Source: Pseudarthrobacter sp. SSS035 (GTDB lineage: Bacteria; Actinomycetota; Actinomycetes; Actinomycetales; Micrococcaceae). From it: 64,000 bases of DNA. The translations under genes were made by a program, and so were the position numbers. The notes under the pieces were generated by a model. That model was given only the letters and a program-made list of their open reading frames with translations, ran no database searches and was not told where the DNA came from. The stretch spans positions 3,286,001 through 3,350,000 of the forward strand of contig NZ_CP096882.1 of NCBI RefSeq assembly GCF_023273875.1. Direction: 5' to 3'. This document shows, piece by piece, positions 45,465-54,885 of the stretch. The first letter of the stretch is position 1. Each line of letters begins with the position of its first letter.

Positions 45465-45501
45465 AAAGGCCCCGCTTCCACTCTGTGGAGGCGGGGCCTT
45501 T
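45465..45501 (+). terminator. rpoBC terminator
   Basis: A 17-base stem (AAAGGCCCCGCTTCCAC / GTGGAGGCGGGGCCTTT, one wobble) with a three-base loop. Confidence 0.88.
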
Positions 45502-45514
45502 CGTCTACCCCCGA

Positions 45515-45544
45515 TTAAGGGCCCGGGTCCAGCCGTGCTAAACT
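45515..45544 (+). promoter_or_regulatory. Probable promoter of the str operon
   Basis: TTAAGG, 18-base spacer, TAAACT (45539-45544). A second possible -10 is TAAGGT at about 45645. The rest of the 240-base leader before rpsL has no clear gene. Confidence 0.4.
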
Positions 45545-45784
45545 TTGTGTAATTGTTCTGTGTGGCAGTGGATGAAGGCCGCCGCAGCATCATTTTGGTT
45601 TTGTTCTCATGATGCTGGGTGGAGCTTGTTTCCGGGTTGCGGGTAAGGTGCGCAACGAATGCCACGCTTTTGCACGCCTACGCAAGTTACCGACAGGCCT
45701 CTGCAAGGAGCAACGCCAAAACCATTGTGTTCAGGCTGGCGCCTGAGCGTGAAGGTAGAGATCAAACCAACGGAGAACACGAGA

Positions 45785-46159
45785 GTGCCTACGATTAACC
45801 AGCTGGTCCGCAAGGGCCGCACGCCTAAGGTCAAAAAGACCAAGGCTCCCGCGCTTAACGGCAGCCCGATGCGCCGCGGTGTTTGCACCCGCGTTTACAC
45901 CACCACCCCCAAGAAGCCGAACTCGGCTCTTCGTAAGGTTGCACGTGTGCGCCTCAACGGTGGCGTTGAAGTTACCGCTTACATCCCCGGTGTAGGCCAC
46001 AACCTGCAGGAGCACTCCATTGTGCTCGTTCGCGGCGGTCGCGTGAAGGACCTCCCCGGCGTTCGCTACAAGATCGTCCGTGGCGCCCTCGATACCCAGG
46101 GTGTGAAGAACCGTAAGCAGGCACGCAGCCGTTACGGCGCAAAGATGGAGAAGAAGTAA
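45785..46159 (+). CDS. rpsL: 30S ribosomal protein S12
   Basis: A 124-residue S12 with TTPKKPNSALRK and GRVKDLPGVRYKIVRGALD. Lys at the two streptomycin-resistance positions is wild type, predicting sensitivity. The start is GTG 45785. It begins the rpsL-rpsG-fusA-tuf unit. Confidence 0.97.
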   Translation: MPTINQLVRKGRTPKVKKTKAPALNGSPMRRGVCTRVYTTTPKKPNSALRKVARVRLNGGVEVTAYIPGVGHNLQEHSIVLVRGGRVKDLPGVRYKIVRGALDTQGVKNRKQARSRYGAKMEKK

Positions 46160-46160
46160 T

Positions 46161-46631
46161 ATGCCTCGCAAGGGTCCGGCCCCCAAGCGGCCGCTCGTAC
46201 TAGATCCCGTTTACGGCTCCCCGCTGGTTACCCAGCTGATCAACAAGGTGCTGGTTGACGGTAAGAAGTCCACCGCAGAGCGCATCGTTTACGGTGCCCT
46301 CGAGGGCGCCCGCGCCAAGTCCGGCGGCGACCCCGTAGCAGCCCTCAAGAAGGCCATGGAGAACGTCAAGCCTTCCCTTGAGGTCCGCTCACGCCGCGTT
46401 GGTGGCGCTACCTACCAGGTTCCGGTTGAGGTCAAGCCGGGCCGCTCCACCGCCCTCGCCCTGCGTTGGCTGGTTGGCTACTCCAAGGCCCGCCGTGAAA
46501 AGACCATGACCGAGCGCCTCCAGAACGAAATCCTGGATGCCTCCAACGGTCTCGGTGCCGCTGTCAAGCGTCGCGAAGACACCCACAAGATGGCCGAGTC
46601 CAACAAGGCCTTCGCACACTACCGCTGGTAA
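46161..46631 (+). CDS. rpsG: 30S ribosomal protein S7
   Basis: A 156-residue S7, the 16S rRNA head assembly protein. PRKGPAPKRPLVLDPVYGS and the C-terminal REDTHKMAESNKAFAHYRW are complete. Its ATG is one base after the rpsL stop, so translation is coupled. Confidence 0.98.
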   Translation: MPRKGPAPKRPLVLDPVYGSPLVTQLINKVLVDGKKSTAERIVYGALEGARAKSGGDPVAALKKAMENVKPSLEVRSRRVGGATYQVPVEVKPGRSTALALRWLVGYSKARREKTMTERLQNEILDASNGLGAAVKRREDTHKMAESNKAFAHYRW

Positions 46632-46700
46632 TACTTCCCGGACGCCGCCGGCTCGACTGAGCCGGCGGCGAACGCGTAGTCCATCCGAAAGGGAGACACC

Positions 46701-48815
46701 GTGGCACAGGACGTGCTTACAGACCTTAGTAAGGTCCGCAACATCGGCATCATGGCCCACATCGATGCTGGCAAGACCACCACCACCGAGCGCATTCTGT
46801 TCTACACAGGTGTGAACCACAAGATCGGCGAAACGCACGACGGCGCTTCGACGACTGACTGGATGGAACAGGAAAAGGAACGCGGCATCACCATCACGTC
46901 TGCCGCCGTGACCTGCTTCTGGGACAACAACCAGATCAACATCATTGACACCCCCGGCCACGTTGACTTCACCGTCGAGGTTGAGCGCTCACTGCGCGTC
47001 CTCGACGGCGCCGTTGCCGTGTTCGATGGTAAAGAAGGTGTCGAGCCCCAGTCTGAGACCGTTTGGCGCCAGGCTGACAAGTACAACGTTCCGCGTATCT
47101 GCTTCGTCAACAAGATGGACAAGCTCGGCGCTGACTTCTACTACACGGTAGACACCATCATCAGCCGCCTCGGTGCCAAGCCGCTTGTTATGCAGCTGCC
47201 GATCGGTGCCGAGAACGACTTCGTCGGCGTCGTCGACATCCTGGAAATGCGCGCGCTGGTCTGGCCGGGCGACTCCAAGGGTGACGTCACCATGGGTGCC
47301 AAGTACGAGGTCCAGGAGATCCCCGCGGATCTGCTGGAGAAGGCCAAGGAATACCGGGCTGCCCTCGTTGAGACGGTTGCTGACGCTACCGAAGAGCTCA
47401 TGGAGAAGTACCTCGAGGGTGAAGAACTCACCGTCGAGGAGCTCAAGGCCGGCATCCGCAAGATGACGATCAACTCTGAGCTCTACCCGGTCTTCTGTGG
47501 CTCCGCGTTCAAGAACCGCGGCGTTCAGCCGATGCTTGACGCCGTCGTTGACTACCTGCCCAACCCGCTCGACGTCCCGCCGATGATCGGTCACGATCCT
47601 CGCGACGAAGAGAAGGAACTCACGCGCGCGCCTTCCTCCGAGGAGCCGTTCTCGGCTCTGGCGTTCAAGATTGCCGCGCACCCCTTCTTCGGCCAGCTCA
47701 CCTTCATCCGCGTGTACTCCGGTCACGTCGAAGCGGGTGCTCAGGTGGTCAACTCCACCAAGGGCAAGAAGGAGCGCATCGGCAAGCTGTTCCAGATGCA
47801 CGCCAACAAGGAAATGCCCGTTGAGGGCGCTACCGCCGGCCACATCTACGCAGCGATCGGGCTGAAGGACACCACCACGGGTGACACCCTGTGTGACTCC
47901 AGCAACCAGATCGTCCTCGAGTCCATGAGCTTCCCGGAGCCCGTGATCTCGGTTGCCATCGAACCGAACACGAAGGGTGACCAGGAGAAGCTCTCACTGG
48001 CTATCCAGAAGCTCTCCGCTGAGGACCCGACCTTCCAGGTCTCCCTCAACGAGGACACCGGACAGACCATCATCGCCGGCATGGGCGAGCTCCACCTGGA
48101 TATCCTGGTGGACCGCATGCGCCGCGAATTCAAGGTCGAGGCCAACGTCGGCAAGCCGCAGGTCGCTTACCGCGAAACCATCAAGAATGTTGTTGCGCGT
48201 CACGACTACACGCACAAGAAGCAGACCGGTGGTTCGGGTCAGTTCGCAAAGATCCAGATTGCCATTGGGCCGCTGGACACTTCCGAGGGCGAGCTGTACG
48301 AGTTCGAGAACAAGGTCACCGGCGGCCGTATTCCGCGCGAATACATCCCGTCGGTTGACGCCGGTATCCAGGATGCATTGAATGACGGCGTCCTGGCCGG
48401 TTACCCGGTTGTTGGCATCAAGGCGACGCTGATTGACGGCGCGTACCACGATGTTGACTCTTCGGAAATGGCGTTCAAGATCGCCGGCCGTATGGCTTTC
48501 AAGGAAGCCGCACGCAAGGCGAACCCCATCCTGCTCGAACCGCTGATGGATGTAGAGGTCCGCACCCCTGAGGAATACATGGGTGAAGTAATCGGTGACC
48601 TCAACTCCCGCCGTGGCCAGATGCAGTCCATGGAAGATGCACAGGGTGTCAAGGTCATCCGTGCGCACGTCCCGCTGTCCGGCATGTTCGGCTACATCGG
48701 TGACCTGCGTTCGAAGACCCAGGGCCGCGCTGTGTACTCCATGACGTTCCACAGCTACGCCGAGGTCCCGAAGGCATTTGCCGACGAGATCATCCAGAAG
48801 AACCGCGGCGAGTAG
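46701..48815 (+). CDS. fusA: Elongation factor G
   Basis: A 704-residue translocase GTPase. G1 is AHIDAGKTTTTERIL, G3 DTPGHVDFT, G4 NKMDKLG; domains II-V follow to the C-terminus. The start is GTG 46701, with AAAGGGAGA upstream. Third gene of the str operon. Confidence 0.98.
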   Translation: MAQDVLTDLSKVRNIGIMAHIDAGKTTTTERILFYTGVNHKIGETHDGASTTDWMEQEKERGITITSAAVTCFWDNNQINIIDTPGHVDFTVEVERSLRVLDGAVAVFDGKEGVEPQSETVWRQADKYNVPRICFVNKMDKLGADFYYTVDTIISRLGAKPLVMQLPIGAENDFVGVVDILEMRALVWPGDSKGDVTMGAKYEVQEIPADLLEKAKEYRAALVETVADATEELMEKYLEGEELTVEELKAGIRKMTINSELYPVFCGSAFKNRGVQPMLDAVVDYLPNPLDVPPMIGHDPRDEEKELTRAPSSEEPFSALAFKIAAHPFFGQLTFIRVYSGHVEAGAQVVNSTKGKKERIGKLFQMHANKEMPVEGATAGHIYAAIGLKDTTTGDTLCDSSNQIVLESMSFPEPVISVAIEPNTKGDQEKLSLAIQKLSAEDPTFQVSLNEDTGQTIIAGMGELHLDILVDRMRREFKVEANVGKPQVAYRETIKNVVARHDYTHKKQTGGSGQFAKIQIAIGPLDTSEGELYEFENKVTGGRIPREYIPSVDAGIQDALNDGVLAGYPVVGIKATLIDGAYHDVDSSEMAFKIAGRMAFKEAARKANPILLEPLMDVEVRTPEEYMGEVIGDLNSRRGQMQSMEDAQGVKVIRAHVPLSGMFGYIGDLRSKTQGRAVYSMTFHSYAEVPKAFADEIIQKNRGE

Positions 48816-48984
48816 TCTTCCGACTTTCGCAGCAAAACTCGGGTGCGTTTCCGGTTGACGGAAGCTCACCTGGTGCAGGTGGCCGGGTCCGGTCATGCCG
48901 GGCCCCGGCCATCTGCACGAACAGGCTCGAGGGACTAGTATTAGTTCCTGAATCTGCAATTTCACCAATCCAAAGCCCCCCAAG

Positions 48985-48990
48985 TAGACT
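48985..48990 (+). promoter_or_regulatory. Probable extra promoter of tuf
   Basis: TAGACT with a weak TTCACC 18 bases upstream, in the 244-base fusA-tuf gap. A CCGCG/CGCGG hairpin follows, then AGGAGGAACC before the GTG start of tuf. Confidence 0.4.
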
Positions 48991-49059
48991 TGCCTGAGTT
49001 TCTGCCGCGATAAGCGCGGTTGAAGGGTAAGTCATTTGAAAACGTTCTAGGAGGAACCT

Positions 49060-50250
49060 GTGGCAAAGGCAAAGTTCGAGCGGACTAAGCCGCACGTCAA
49101 CATCGGCACCATTGGTCACGTTGACCACGGTAAGACGACGCTGACTGCCGCCATTTCCAAGGTGCTGTACGACAAGTACCCGACTCTCAACGAGCAGCGC
49201 GACTTCGCGTCGATTGACTCTGCTCCGGAAGAGCGCCAGCGTGGTATCACGATCAACATTTCCCACGTTGAGTACCAGACCGAGAAGCGCCACTACGCAC
49301 ACGTAGACGCTCCGGGTCACGCTGACTACATCAAGAACATGATCACCGGTGCTGCACAGATGGACGGTGCAATCCTCGTGGTTGCCGCCACTGACGGCCC
49401 GATGGCTCAGACCCGCGAGCACGTTCTGCTTGCCCGCCAGGTTGGCGTTCCCTACCTGCTGGTTGCGCTGAACAAGTCCGACATGGTTGATGACGAAGAG
49501 CTGCTGGACCTCGTTGAAATGGAAGTTCGTGAGCTGCTTTCGGCTCAGGGCTTCGATGGCGACGAAGCTCCCGTTGTTCGCGTTTCCGGTCTGAAGGCAC
49601 TCGAAGGCGACCCCATCTGGGTCAAGTCCGTCGAGGACCTCATGGCAGCCGTTGACGAGTCCGTTCCGGACCCCGTACGTGACCGTGACAAGCCGTTCCT
49701 GATGCCGATCGAAGATGTCTTCACGATCACCGGCCGTGGCACCGTTGTAACGGGCCGCGCCGAGCGTGGAACCCTCGCCATCAACTCCGAGGTCGAGATC
49801 GTCGGCATCCGCCCGGTCCAGAAGACCACGGTTACCGGTATCGAGATGTTCCACAAGCAGCTCGACGAAGCATGGGCCGGCGAGAACTGTGGCCTCCTGC
49901 TCCGCGGTCTGAAGCGCGATGACGTAGAGCGTGGCCAGGTTGTCGTCAAGCCGGGTTCCATCACCCCGCACACCGACTTCGAGGCCAACGTCTACATCCT
50001 CTCCAAGGATGAAGGCGGACGCCACAACCCGTTCTACTCGAACTACCGCCCGCAGTTCTACTTCCGCACCACGGACGTAACCGGCGTTATCACCCTGCCG
50101 GAAGGCACGGAAATGGTTATGCCTGGCGACAACACTGAGATGACGGTTGCGCTCATCCAGCCCATCGCCATGGAAGAGGGCCTCGGCTTCGCTATCCGCG
50201 AAGGCGGCCGCACCGTTGGTTCAGGACGCGTTACCAAGATCATCAAGTAA
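49060..50250 (+). CDS. tuf: Elongation factor Tu
   Basis: A 396-residue EF-Tu delivering aminoacyl-tRNA. G1 is GHVDHGKTT, G3 DAPGHADY, G4 NKSDMVDD. The start is GTG 49060 with a strong AGGAGGA site. It is the only tuf in the window. Confidence 0.98.
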   Translation: MAKAKFERTKPHVNIGTIGHVDHGKTTLTAAISKVLYDKYPTLNEQRDFASIDSAPEERQRGITINISHVEYQTEKRHYAHVDAPGHADYIKNMITGAAQMDGAILVVAATDGPMAQTREHVLLARQVGVPYLLVALNKSDMVDDEELLDLVEMEVRELLSAQGFDGDEAPVVRVSGLKALEGDPIWVKSVEDLMAAVDESVPDPVRDRDKPFLMPIEDVFTITGRGTVVTGRAERGTLAINSEVEIVGIRPVQKTTVTGIEMFHKQLDEAWAGENCGLLLRGLKRDDVERGQVVVKPGSITPHTDFEANVYILSKDEGGRHNPFYSNYRPQFYFRTTDVTGVITLPEGTEMVMPGDNTEMTVALIQPIAMEEGLGFAIREGGRTVGSGRVTKIIK

Positions 50251-50305
50251 TTTACTTGTTGATTACGGAGCTGATGGCCGTCTGACGGCCTGAGGCAAAG
50301 TTTGG

Positions 50306-50337
50306 AACAGCCCCGCTGCTAGTGCAGCGGGGCTGTT
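50306..50337 (+). terminator. tuf terminator
   Basis: AACAGCCCCGCTGC pairs perfectly with GCAGCGGGGCTGTT around a four-base loop, then TCTTTGC. Confidence 0.88.
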
Positions 50338-50343
50338 CTTTGC

Positions 50344-50349
50344 TACAAT
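50344..50349 (+). promoter_or_regulatory. -10 element of the giant membrane protein gene
   Basis: TGCTACAAT just after the tuf terminator, 58 bases before GTG 50407. No clear -35. Confidence 0.4.
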
Positions 50350-50406
50350 TAATCCAATCAATGGAGTAATTGTGCAGGCAAGCCTGCCCTTTGGAAAGGG
50401 ACCGCC

Positions 50407-53400
50407 GTGAGGGACGAATCATATGAAGCGGGGTACCGCGCCGGTCACCTTCAGGGGTGGCTTGACGCCGTGGCCAAGCTCCAGGCTTCAGGGCAGCCGA
50501 GTCCGGGGGCCACACAATCGCCAAGTTCTGCTGACGCCGACTCACGGCTGGGGGAGGGCCCGCCCCTGGGGCAGCGTACGACGGCGGCAGCCAGCAGTGT
50601 GCCCACGCCGGCCACGCCAGTGCCCGCCGACGTCAGCATCTCCCTGGTGCCGGCGTCGCCTTCGGCGCCCTTATCGCCGCCGTCGCCCACCACGTCGGTG
50701 CCACCGAGGATTCCGCCGCAGTCTCCGGCCGCCTCGTTCCAGACATATCCGGAGACACCGGCTGAGCGCCAGGCCCGCCGTGAAAAGCGGGACCGGCAGA
50801 ACATCAACATCACGCTGTACGTGGCCAGCCTGCTGCTGGTGGCTGCCGCAGCACTCTTCATCGGCACCAGCCTTCCGCCCATGTTGCGCTTTGCCGGCGT
50901 CTGCGCAGTCACGGCGCTTTTCTATGGCGCTGGATTTGTACTGCACGCCCGGGTCCCGCGGCTGAACCCTGCTGCCGTGGCGTTCACCGGCACCGGGCTT
51001 GCCCTGGTTCCTGTGACCGGGCTGGCACTGTACAACTTCGCATTGCATCACGGCCCGTCTGCCTGGCTGATCACGTCGCTGATCGGTACCGCGGCTTATG
51101 CTGCGGCGGCGGTCCGGCTGGAGAGCAGGGTTCTCGTGTACCTTTCCTTCACGTTTGTGACTTCCACAGCGTTCTCGGGCGTTTCCATCCTGGGTGGCGC
51201 GCTCGTCTGGTATTTCGCTGCGCTCATAGCCGTCGCCGTGCTGCTAACTGGCGTTGCCCTTGCCCGGCCGCGTTGGCTGCCGCCGGTGTATGTCAGGCCG
51301 CTGATGGTCCTGCACCCTTTGGTGGTTCCGGCCGTTGCCGTCGCCGCGACCTGCGTTCCGTTGCACTTGGACAAAGCTGAGTACGCGCTGGTCATCGGGA
51401 TGTGCGGAGTCTATTTTGCCCTTATGGCCGCTGTTCCGGGGCGGTTCCGGCTGATCAACTTCTATGCGGCACGGGCGGCCCTGACTGTAGCTGCCGCCGT
51501 CGAGATCTGGCACCTGACCGGCCGGGGGAACAATGCCCTGCTCGCCGCCGGCGTACTGTTCGCCGCCCAGGCAGCGGGGCTGGCGTTCCTGTCGGCCAGG
51601 CTGACGGGCTGGTTTCCCCAGCAGCAGGCAGGCTCGTCCACCGCCGGCAACAGCCCAAACGCCGCTGGAGAACGCTGGCAGGTTGATGCCCGGGCGACGT
51701 TTGCTCTGCAACTCGCTGCCACCACGGCGTTCAGCGTTCAGGCGACCGCTGTCGGCTTCTTCCGCGCTATGGACGGCTACGGTTCTGTCGCAGCGGGTAC
51801 CACGGTGCCGCTCTGGGTGCCGGTGGCATTATCGTTGGCCACGGGCATGGTGCTGGCACCCAAGGGGGCCGGCCGGGCCGAATGGGCGCCAGTGGCCGCA
51901 CTGGTCTTGGCCGGCACAGTTTCGCCTTCGATGGGCGCGTGGCCGCTCGCCGGAATGCTGCTCGCCGCGGCCGGCTTCTGGGCGATCCGTGGGGTTTTCG
52001 CGGCAGGTGATTTCCGCGGCCGGTTGGTTCTGGGGTCCCGGTTGGGACTCACCTGTGCGGTCCCCGTAACTGTCGCGGCCGTGATGGATGACAGCCCCGG
52101 GCGGGCCGAGGCGTCCGTGTTCGCGCTGTTGCTGGCACTCGTGTGCCAGCAACTCCTGACAGCGCTCCTGGAACGAGCGGGCGTGCGGACGTTGGCGCCC
52201 GAGGCAACCTTGGGCGTCTTCGGTGCCGGGGGTGCACTGGTTCTGGTCGGGATGCCGTTCATTGAGACCTCGCCGGACCACGGCCTGACAGCCGTCTGCG
52301 TGACCATCCAGCTTGCTGCAGCTTTTGTCATCGGAGCCCTGGTGGTTCCACGGCCGGCTTCGGAACCGGACTGGGTTGCAACGGTGTGGGAGGCCTTGCC
52401 GCTGGGTATGTCCGTGGTCGCCGCGACGGTCGCGTTCCAAGCCGTTTCACAAGGCGCCGGGAACGCGGCGTTGTTGTTGGTGGTGGCATATCTGCTCATC
52501 ACTGGGGTTCGTCTGCCCCTGCGCCAACACCGCTGGGCCTACTGGTGGTTCGCCAGGGCGGCAGCCACCGTACTTGTCCTGACAGCTTTTCACCAGCTGC
52601 AGCGGGACGGCGGCCCGGTGGTCATCGCGGACGAAGTGGTCCACCCGGCAACGCTCCTGGTGACCGTGCTGGCACTCCAGCTGTGCTTTCCGCTGGTTGC
52701 TGCGGGGCGCCGTCGTGCTCCCCGCGGGATACTTGCTGACGCGGGCGCAGTGCTCCTTCTCCAGTTGGCCGGCATTGCCAGCCTCTTGCAGTCAGGTTCC
52801 GCAGACTGGCAGGAAACCGCTGCAGGACTCGTGGCCCTAGGCGCGGCGGCCTCGGGGTACTTCCTTCGCAGAGTGGCGGGTGCAGTCTGGTTGGCCCCGT
52901 TTGCATTTGTTGTGCTGCTGGTCTTCAGCGATGGCGACCTACTTCGGGTGGAACTGATCCTGGGTATCTTCGCGGTCTACTCCACGCTGATGGTGGTGGC
53001 CGAGCGACAGCGGGCCAGGAAAGGCTGGTACTTTGTGGCGGCCCGCGTGCTGACGGCAGGCCTCGCGGTGGTCCTCAGCTACGACATCACCGCGTCGCCC
53101 ACTGTGGTTTCGGTGACCTTTGCCCTGGTGCTCGCAGCCCAGCATGCCGTCCGCTGGGTGTTGCGCTCACGGCTGGCTGACATCCCCTTCCAGCAGGCTG
53201 CAGTCTGGATCACCCTGGCCGGGCAAGCATTGCTGCCGCTGGTCTACGTGACGAGGCCGGGCGGCGTCGGGCTGCTGGCGCAGGACGCCGACGGCGGCCG
53301 CTGGGTGGTGTTGCTGGAACTACTGTTGCTGCTGGTCTCTGCTTTGGTGGCCAGGATACTCTTCAGTGCCAACGGAGCCCGCTACTTCGCTGTGTTTGCT

Positions 53401-54687
53401 GCGCTGTTCGGCGTGCTCGCCCTGGGCCCGCTGTTCACGTTCGGCGGGACGTTCCTTGTGACCGCGGTCCTGAGCCACACCGGCACTGCCGTGACTCTGC
53501 TGGGTGGTGCGCTGCTCGCAACCGCTGCCGGCATCCTGCGGCACCGGCAGAACGCGGGCCGGCAGAACGGGCTCACTCAGAACGGGCACGAGCAGAATGC
53601 TCACCGACAGACCGCTGGCAACGCGGACGTCGAGCACTGGCTCTGGCTGGTTACCGCCGGCTCGTTTGCCGGTGTTGGGCTGCTGATCTCGGCGTTGGCG
53701 GCCGACTGGGTGACGGGAGCGGCGGTCCTGGTCCTGTCAGCCGTGTGCTTTACCGCGTCGCATATCGACGAGCTGCCGGTCCTGTATCCGCCGGCAGCCG
53801 TGGCCGCGCTCGGCGGGTCCGTGGCCTTGGCGGCGGAGGCGTATCAGGATGTCCCCGGCGTCTGGGACGGATTCCTGCCATGGCTGACCGGCGCGGGCGT
53901 GGCTTCGGCCGCCCTTTATGCCGTGCGGCTCATGCGCAGCGGCACGTTGCAGGCCGAGCCGGTGCGTCGTTGGTCGCTTGCCGGTGCGGCGTTCCTCGGC
54001 CTCGTGCTGGTGGTCTTCGTCGGAATCCGGCACGATGCAACGTCCTGGACGGCGGCCGCCGTGCTGGCCGCCGCAGTTGGGGTGTCCTACAGGGAGGCGC
54101 CCGCAAGGGCGCGACGGATCGCCCTCGAAGTGGGTGCGTTGCTCCTGACCGTAGCCATCCAGCGTGCTGCCATCTTCGAACTGGACGCGCCTGAAGGTCG
54201 CACAGGCCGGCTACTGACCGACCTTCCCAGTCCCTTCTGGGTTGTCCAGTGGTACGTGGTCCTGGCCGCTGTCCTCGGTGGCTTGCGCTACTTCGCCGGC
54301 AACCAAGCTGCCGGCCGGTTCCTGGTGGGCGCGGCCTCTGCGTTGCTCTCGCTGAGCGGCCTGGGCATAGTGCTCGGCGCGAACGCTGGGCAGCAGCTAT
54401 GGGTCCTGGTGCTCCTCGCCCTGCTGCTCATGGCCGGCCTTGGACTGGGGGAACGGCTCTTCGTCTGGTGGGGCGCGGCAGGGGTGGCCGTCTGCATTCT
54501 GTGGGCCATGCGGCAGTACACGTTCCTGCTGTTGGCGTTCATCGCTGTGGGGCTGATCGTCTTTGCCGTCTGGCGGCTGAACCGTGGAACGGCCGGTCAG
54601 GCGCCGGAGGCAGGACCAGAGGTGTCCCCGGGTCCTGAGTCCAGCCCGCAGTCCCGCGACGGCAGGGAACCGTCACGCCGGCACTGA
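50407..54687 (+). CDS. Very large polytopic membrane protein (SCO7613-type, unknown function)
   Basis: A 1426-residue protein. It has a short N-terminal helix (ESYEAGYRAGHLQGWLDAVAK), a Pro/Ser/Ala-rich cytoplasmic stretch to about residue 115, a basic ERQARREKRDRQ segment, then more than 30 hydrophobic helices to about residue 1395 and a Pro/Ser-rich tail. Two hydrophilic insertions occur, at about 400-420 and a Q/N-rich degenerate repeat at about 1046-1066 (RQNG, TQNG, EQNA). No enzyme or transporter motif is evident. It resembles the actinobacterial SCO7613 C-terminal-domain membrane proteins as I recall them; that assignment is tentative. The start is GTG 50407. Confidence 0.8.
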   Translation: MRDESYEAGYRAGHLQGWLDAVAKLQASGQPSPGATQSPSSADADSRLGEGPPLGQRTTAAASSVPTPATPVPADVSISLVPASPSAPLSPPSPTTSVPPRIPPQSPAASFQTYPETPAERQARREKRDRQNINITLYVASLLLVAAAALFIGTSLPPMLRFAGVCAVTALFYGAGFVLHARVPRLNPAAVAFTGTGLALVPVTGLALYNFALHHGPSAWLITSLIGTAAYAAAAVRLESRVLVYLSFTFVTSTAFSGVSILGGALVWYFAALIAVAVLLTGVALARPRWLPPVYVRPLMVLHPLVVPAVAVAATCVPLHLDKAEYALVIGMCGVYFALMAAVPGRFRLINFYAARAALTVAAAVEIWHLTGRGNNALLAAGVLFAAQAAGLAFLSARLTGWFPQQQAGSSTAGNSPNAAGERWQVDARATFALQLAATTAFSVQATAVGFFRAMDGYGSVAAGTTVPLWVPVALSLATGMVLAPKGAGRAEWAPVAALVLAGTVSPSMGAWPLAGMLLAAAGFWAIRGVFAAGDFRGRLVLGSRLGLTCAVPVTVAAVMDDSPGRAEASVFALLLALVCQQLLTALLERAGVRTLAPEATLGVFGAGGALVLVGMPFIETSPDHGLTAVCVTIQLAAAFVIGALVVPRPASEPDWVATVWEALPLGMSVVAATVAFQAVSQGAGNAALLLVVAYLLITGVRLPLRQHRWAYWWFARAAATVLVLTAFHQLQRDGGPVVIADEVVHPATLLVTVLALQLCFPLVAAGRRRAPRGILADAGAVLLLQLAGIASLLQSGSADWQETAAGLVALGAAASGYFLRRVAGAVWLAPFAFVVLLVFSDGDLLRVELILGIFAVYSTLMVVAERQRARKGWYFVAARVLTAGLAVVLSYDITASPTVVSVTFALVLAAQHAVRWVLRSRLADIPFQQAAVWITLAGQALLPLVYVTRPGGVGLLAQDADGGRWVVLLELLLLLVSALVARILFSANGARYFAVFAALFGVLALGPLFTFGGTFLVTAVLSHTGTAVTLLGGALLATAAGILRHRQNAGRQNGLTQNGHEQNAHRQTAGNADVEHWLWLVTAGSFAGVGLLISALAADWVTGAAVLVLSAVCFTASHIDELPVLYPPAAVAALGGSVALAAEAYQDVPGVWDGFLPWLTGAGVASAALYAVRLMRSGTLQAEPVRRWSLAGAAFLGLVLVVFVGIRHDATSWTAAAVLAAAVGVSYREAPARARRIALEVGALLLTVAIQRAAIFELDAPEGRTGRLLTDLPSPFWVVQWYVVLAAVLGGLRYFAGNQAAGRFLVGAASALLSLSGLGIVLGANAGQQLWVLVLLALLLMAGLGLGERLFVWWGAAGVAVCILWAMRQYTFLLLAFIAVGLIVFAVWRLNRGTAGQAPEAGPEVSPGPESSPQSRDGREPSRRH

Positions 54688-54717
54688 TACTGTTGCAGAC
54701 AGCGAGAGGAGTACATC

Positions 54718-54843
54718 ATGGAATGGCTGATTTTTCTGATCATCGTGGTCGCCGTGGTCGCCGGAGTTTTCTGGGCCAAGAAGCATTTCCGCACCGAGAT
54801 TGACCGCGCCAAACGCATCAACCGGGCAAACAAGGACAAGTAG
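54718..54843 (+). CDS. 41-residue membrane-anchored basic protein
   Basis: A short frame, MEWLIFLIIVVAVVAGVFWA then a basic KKHFRTEIDRAKRINRANKDK. One membrane helix with a charged cytoplasmic tail. The ribosome site GAGAGGAG is good. It is 30 bases after the giant membrane protein and probably in its operon. No family recognised. Confidence 0.65.
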   Translation: MEWLIFLIIVVAVVAGVFWAKKHFRTEIDRAKRINRANKDK

Positions 54844-54885
54844 CAAGGCCACTGGGCCTCGGCCGGCAGGAGTGTTCGCCGGTGT

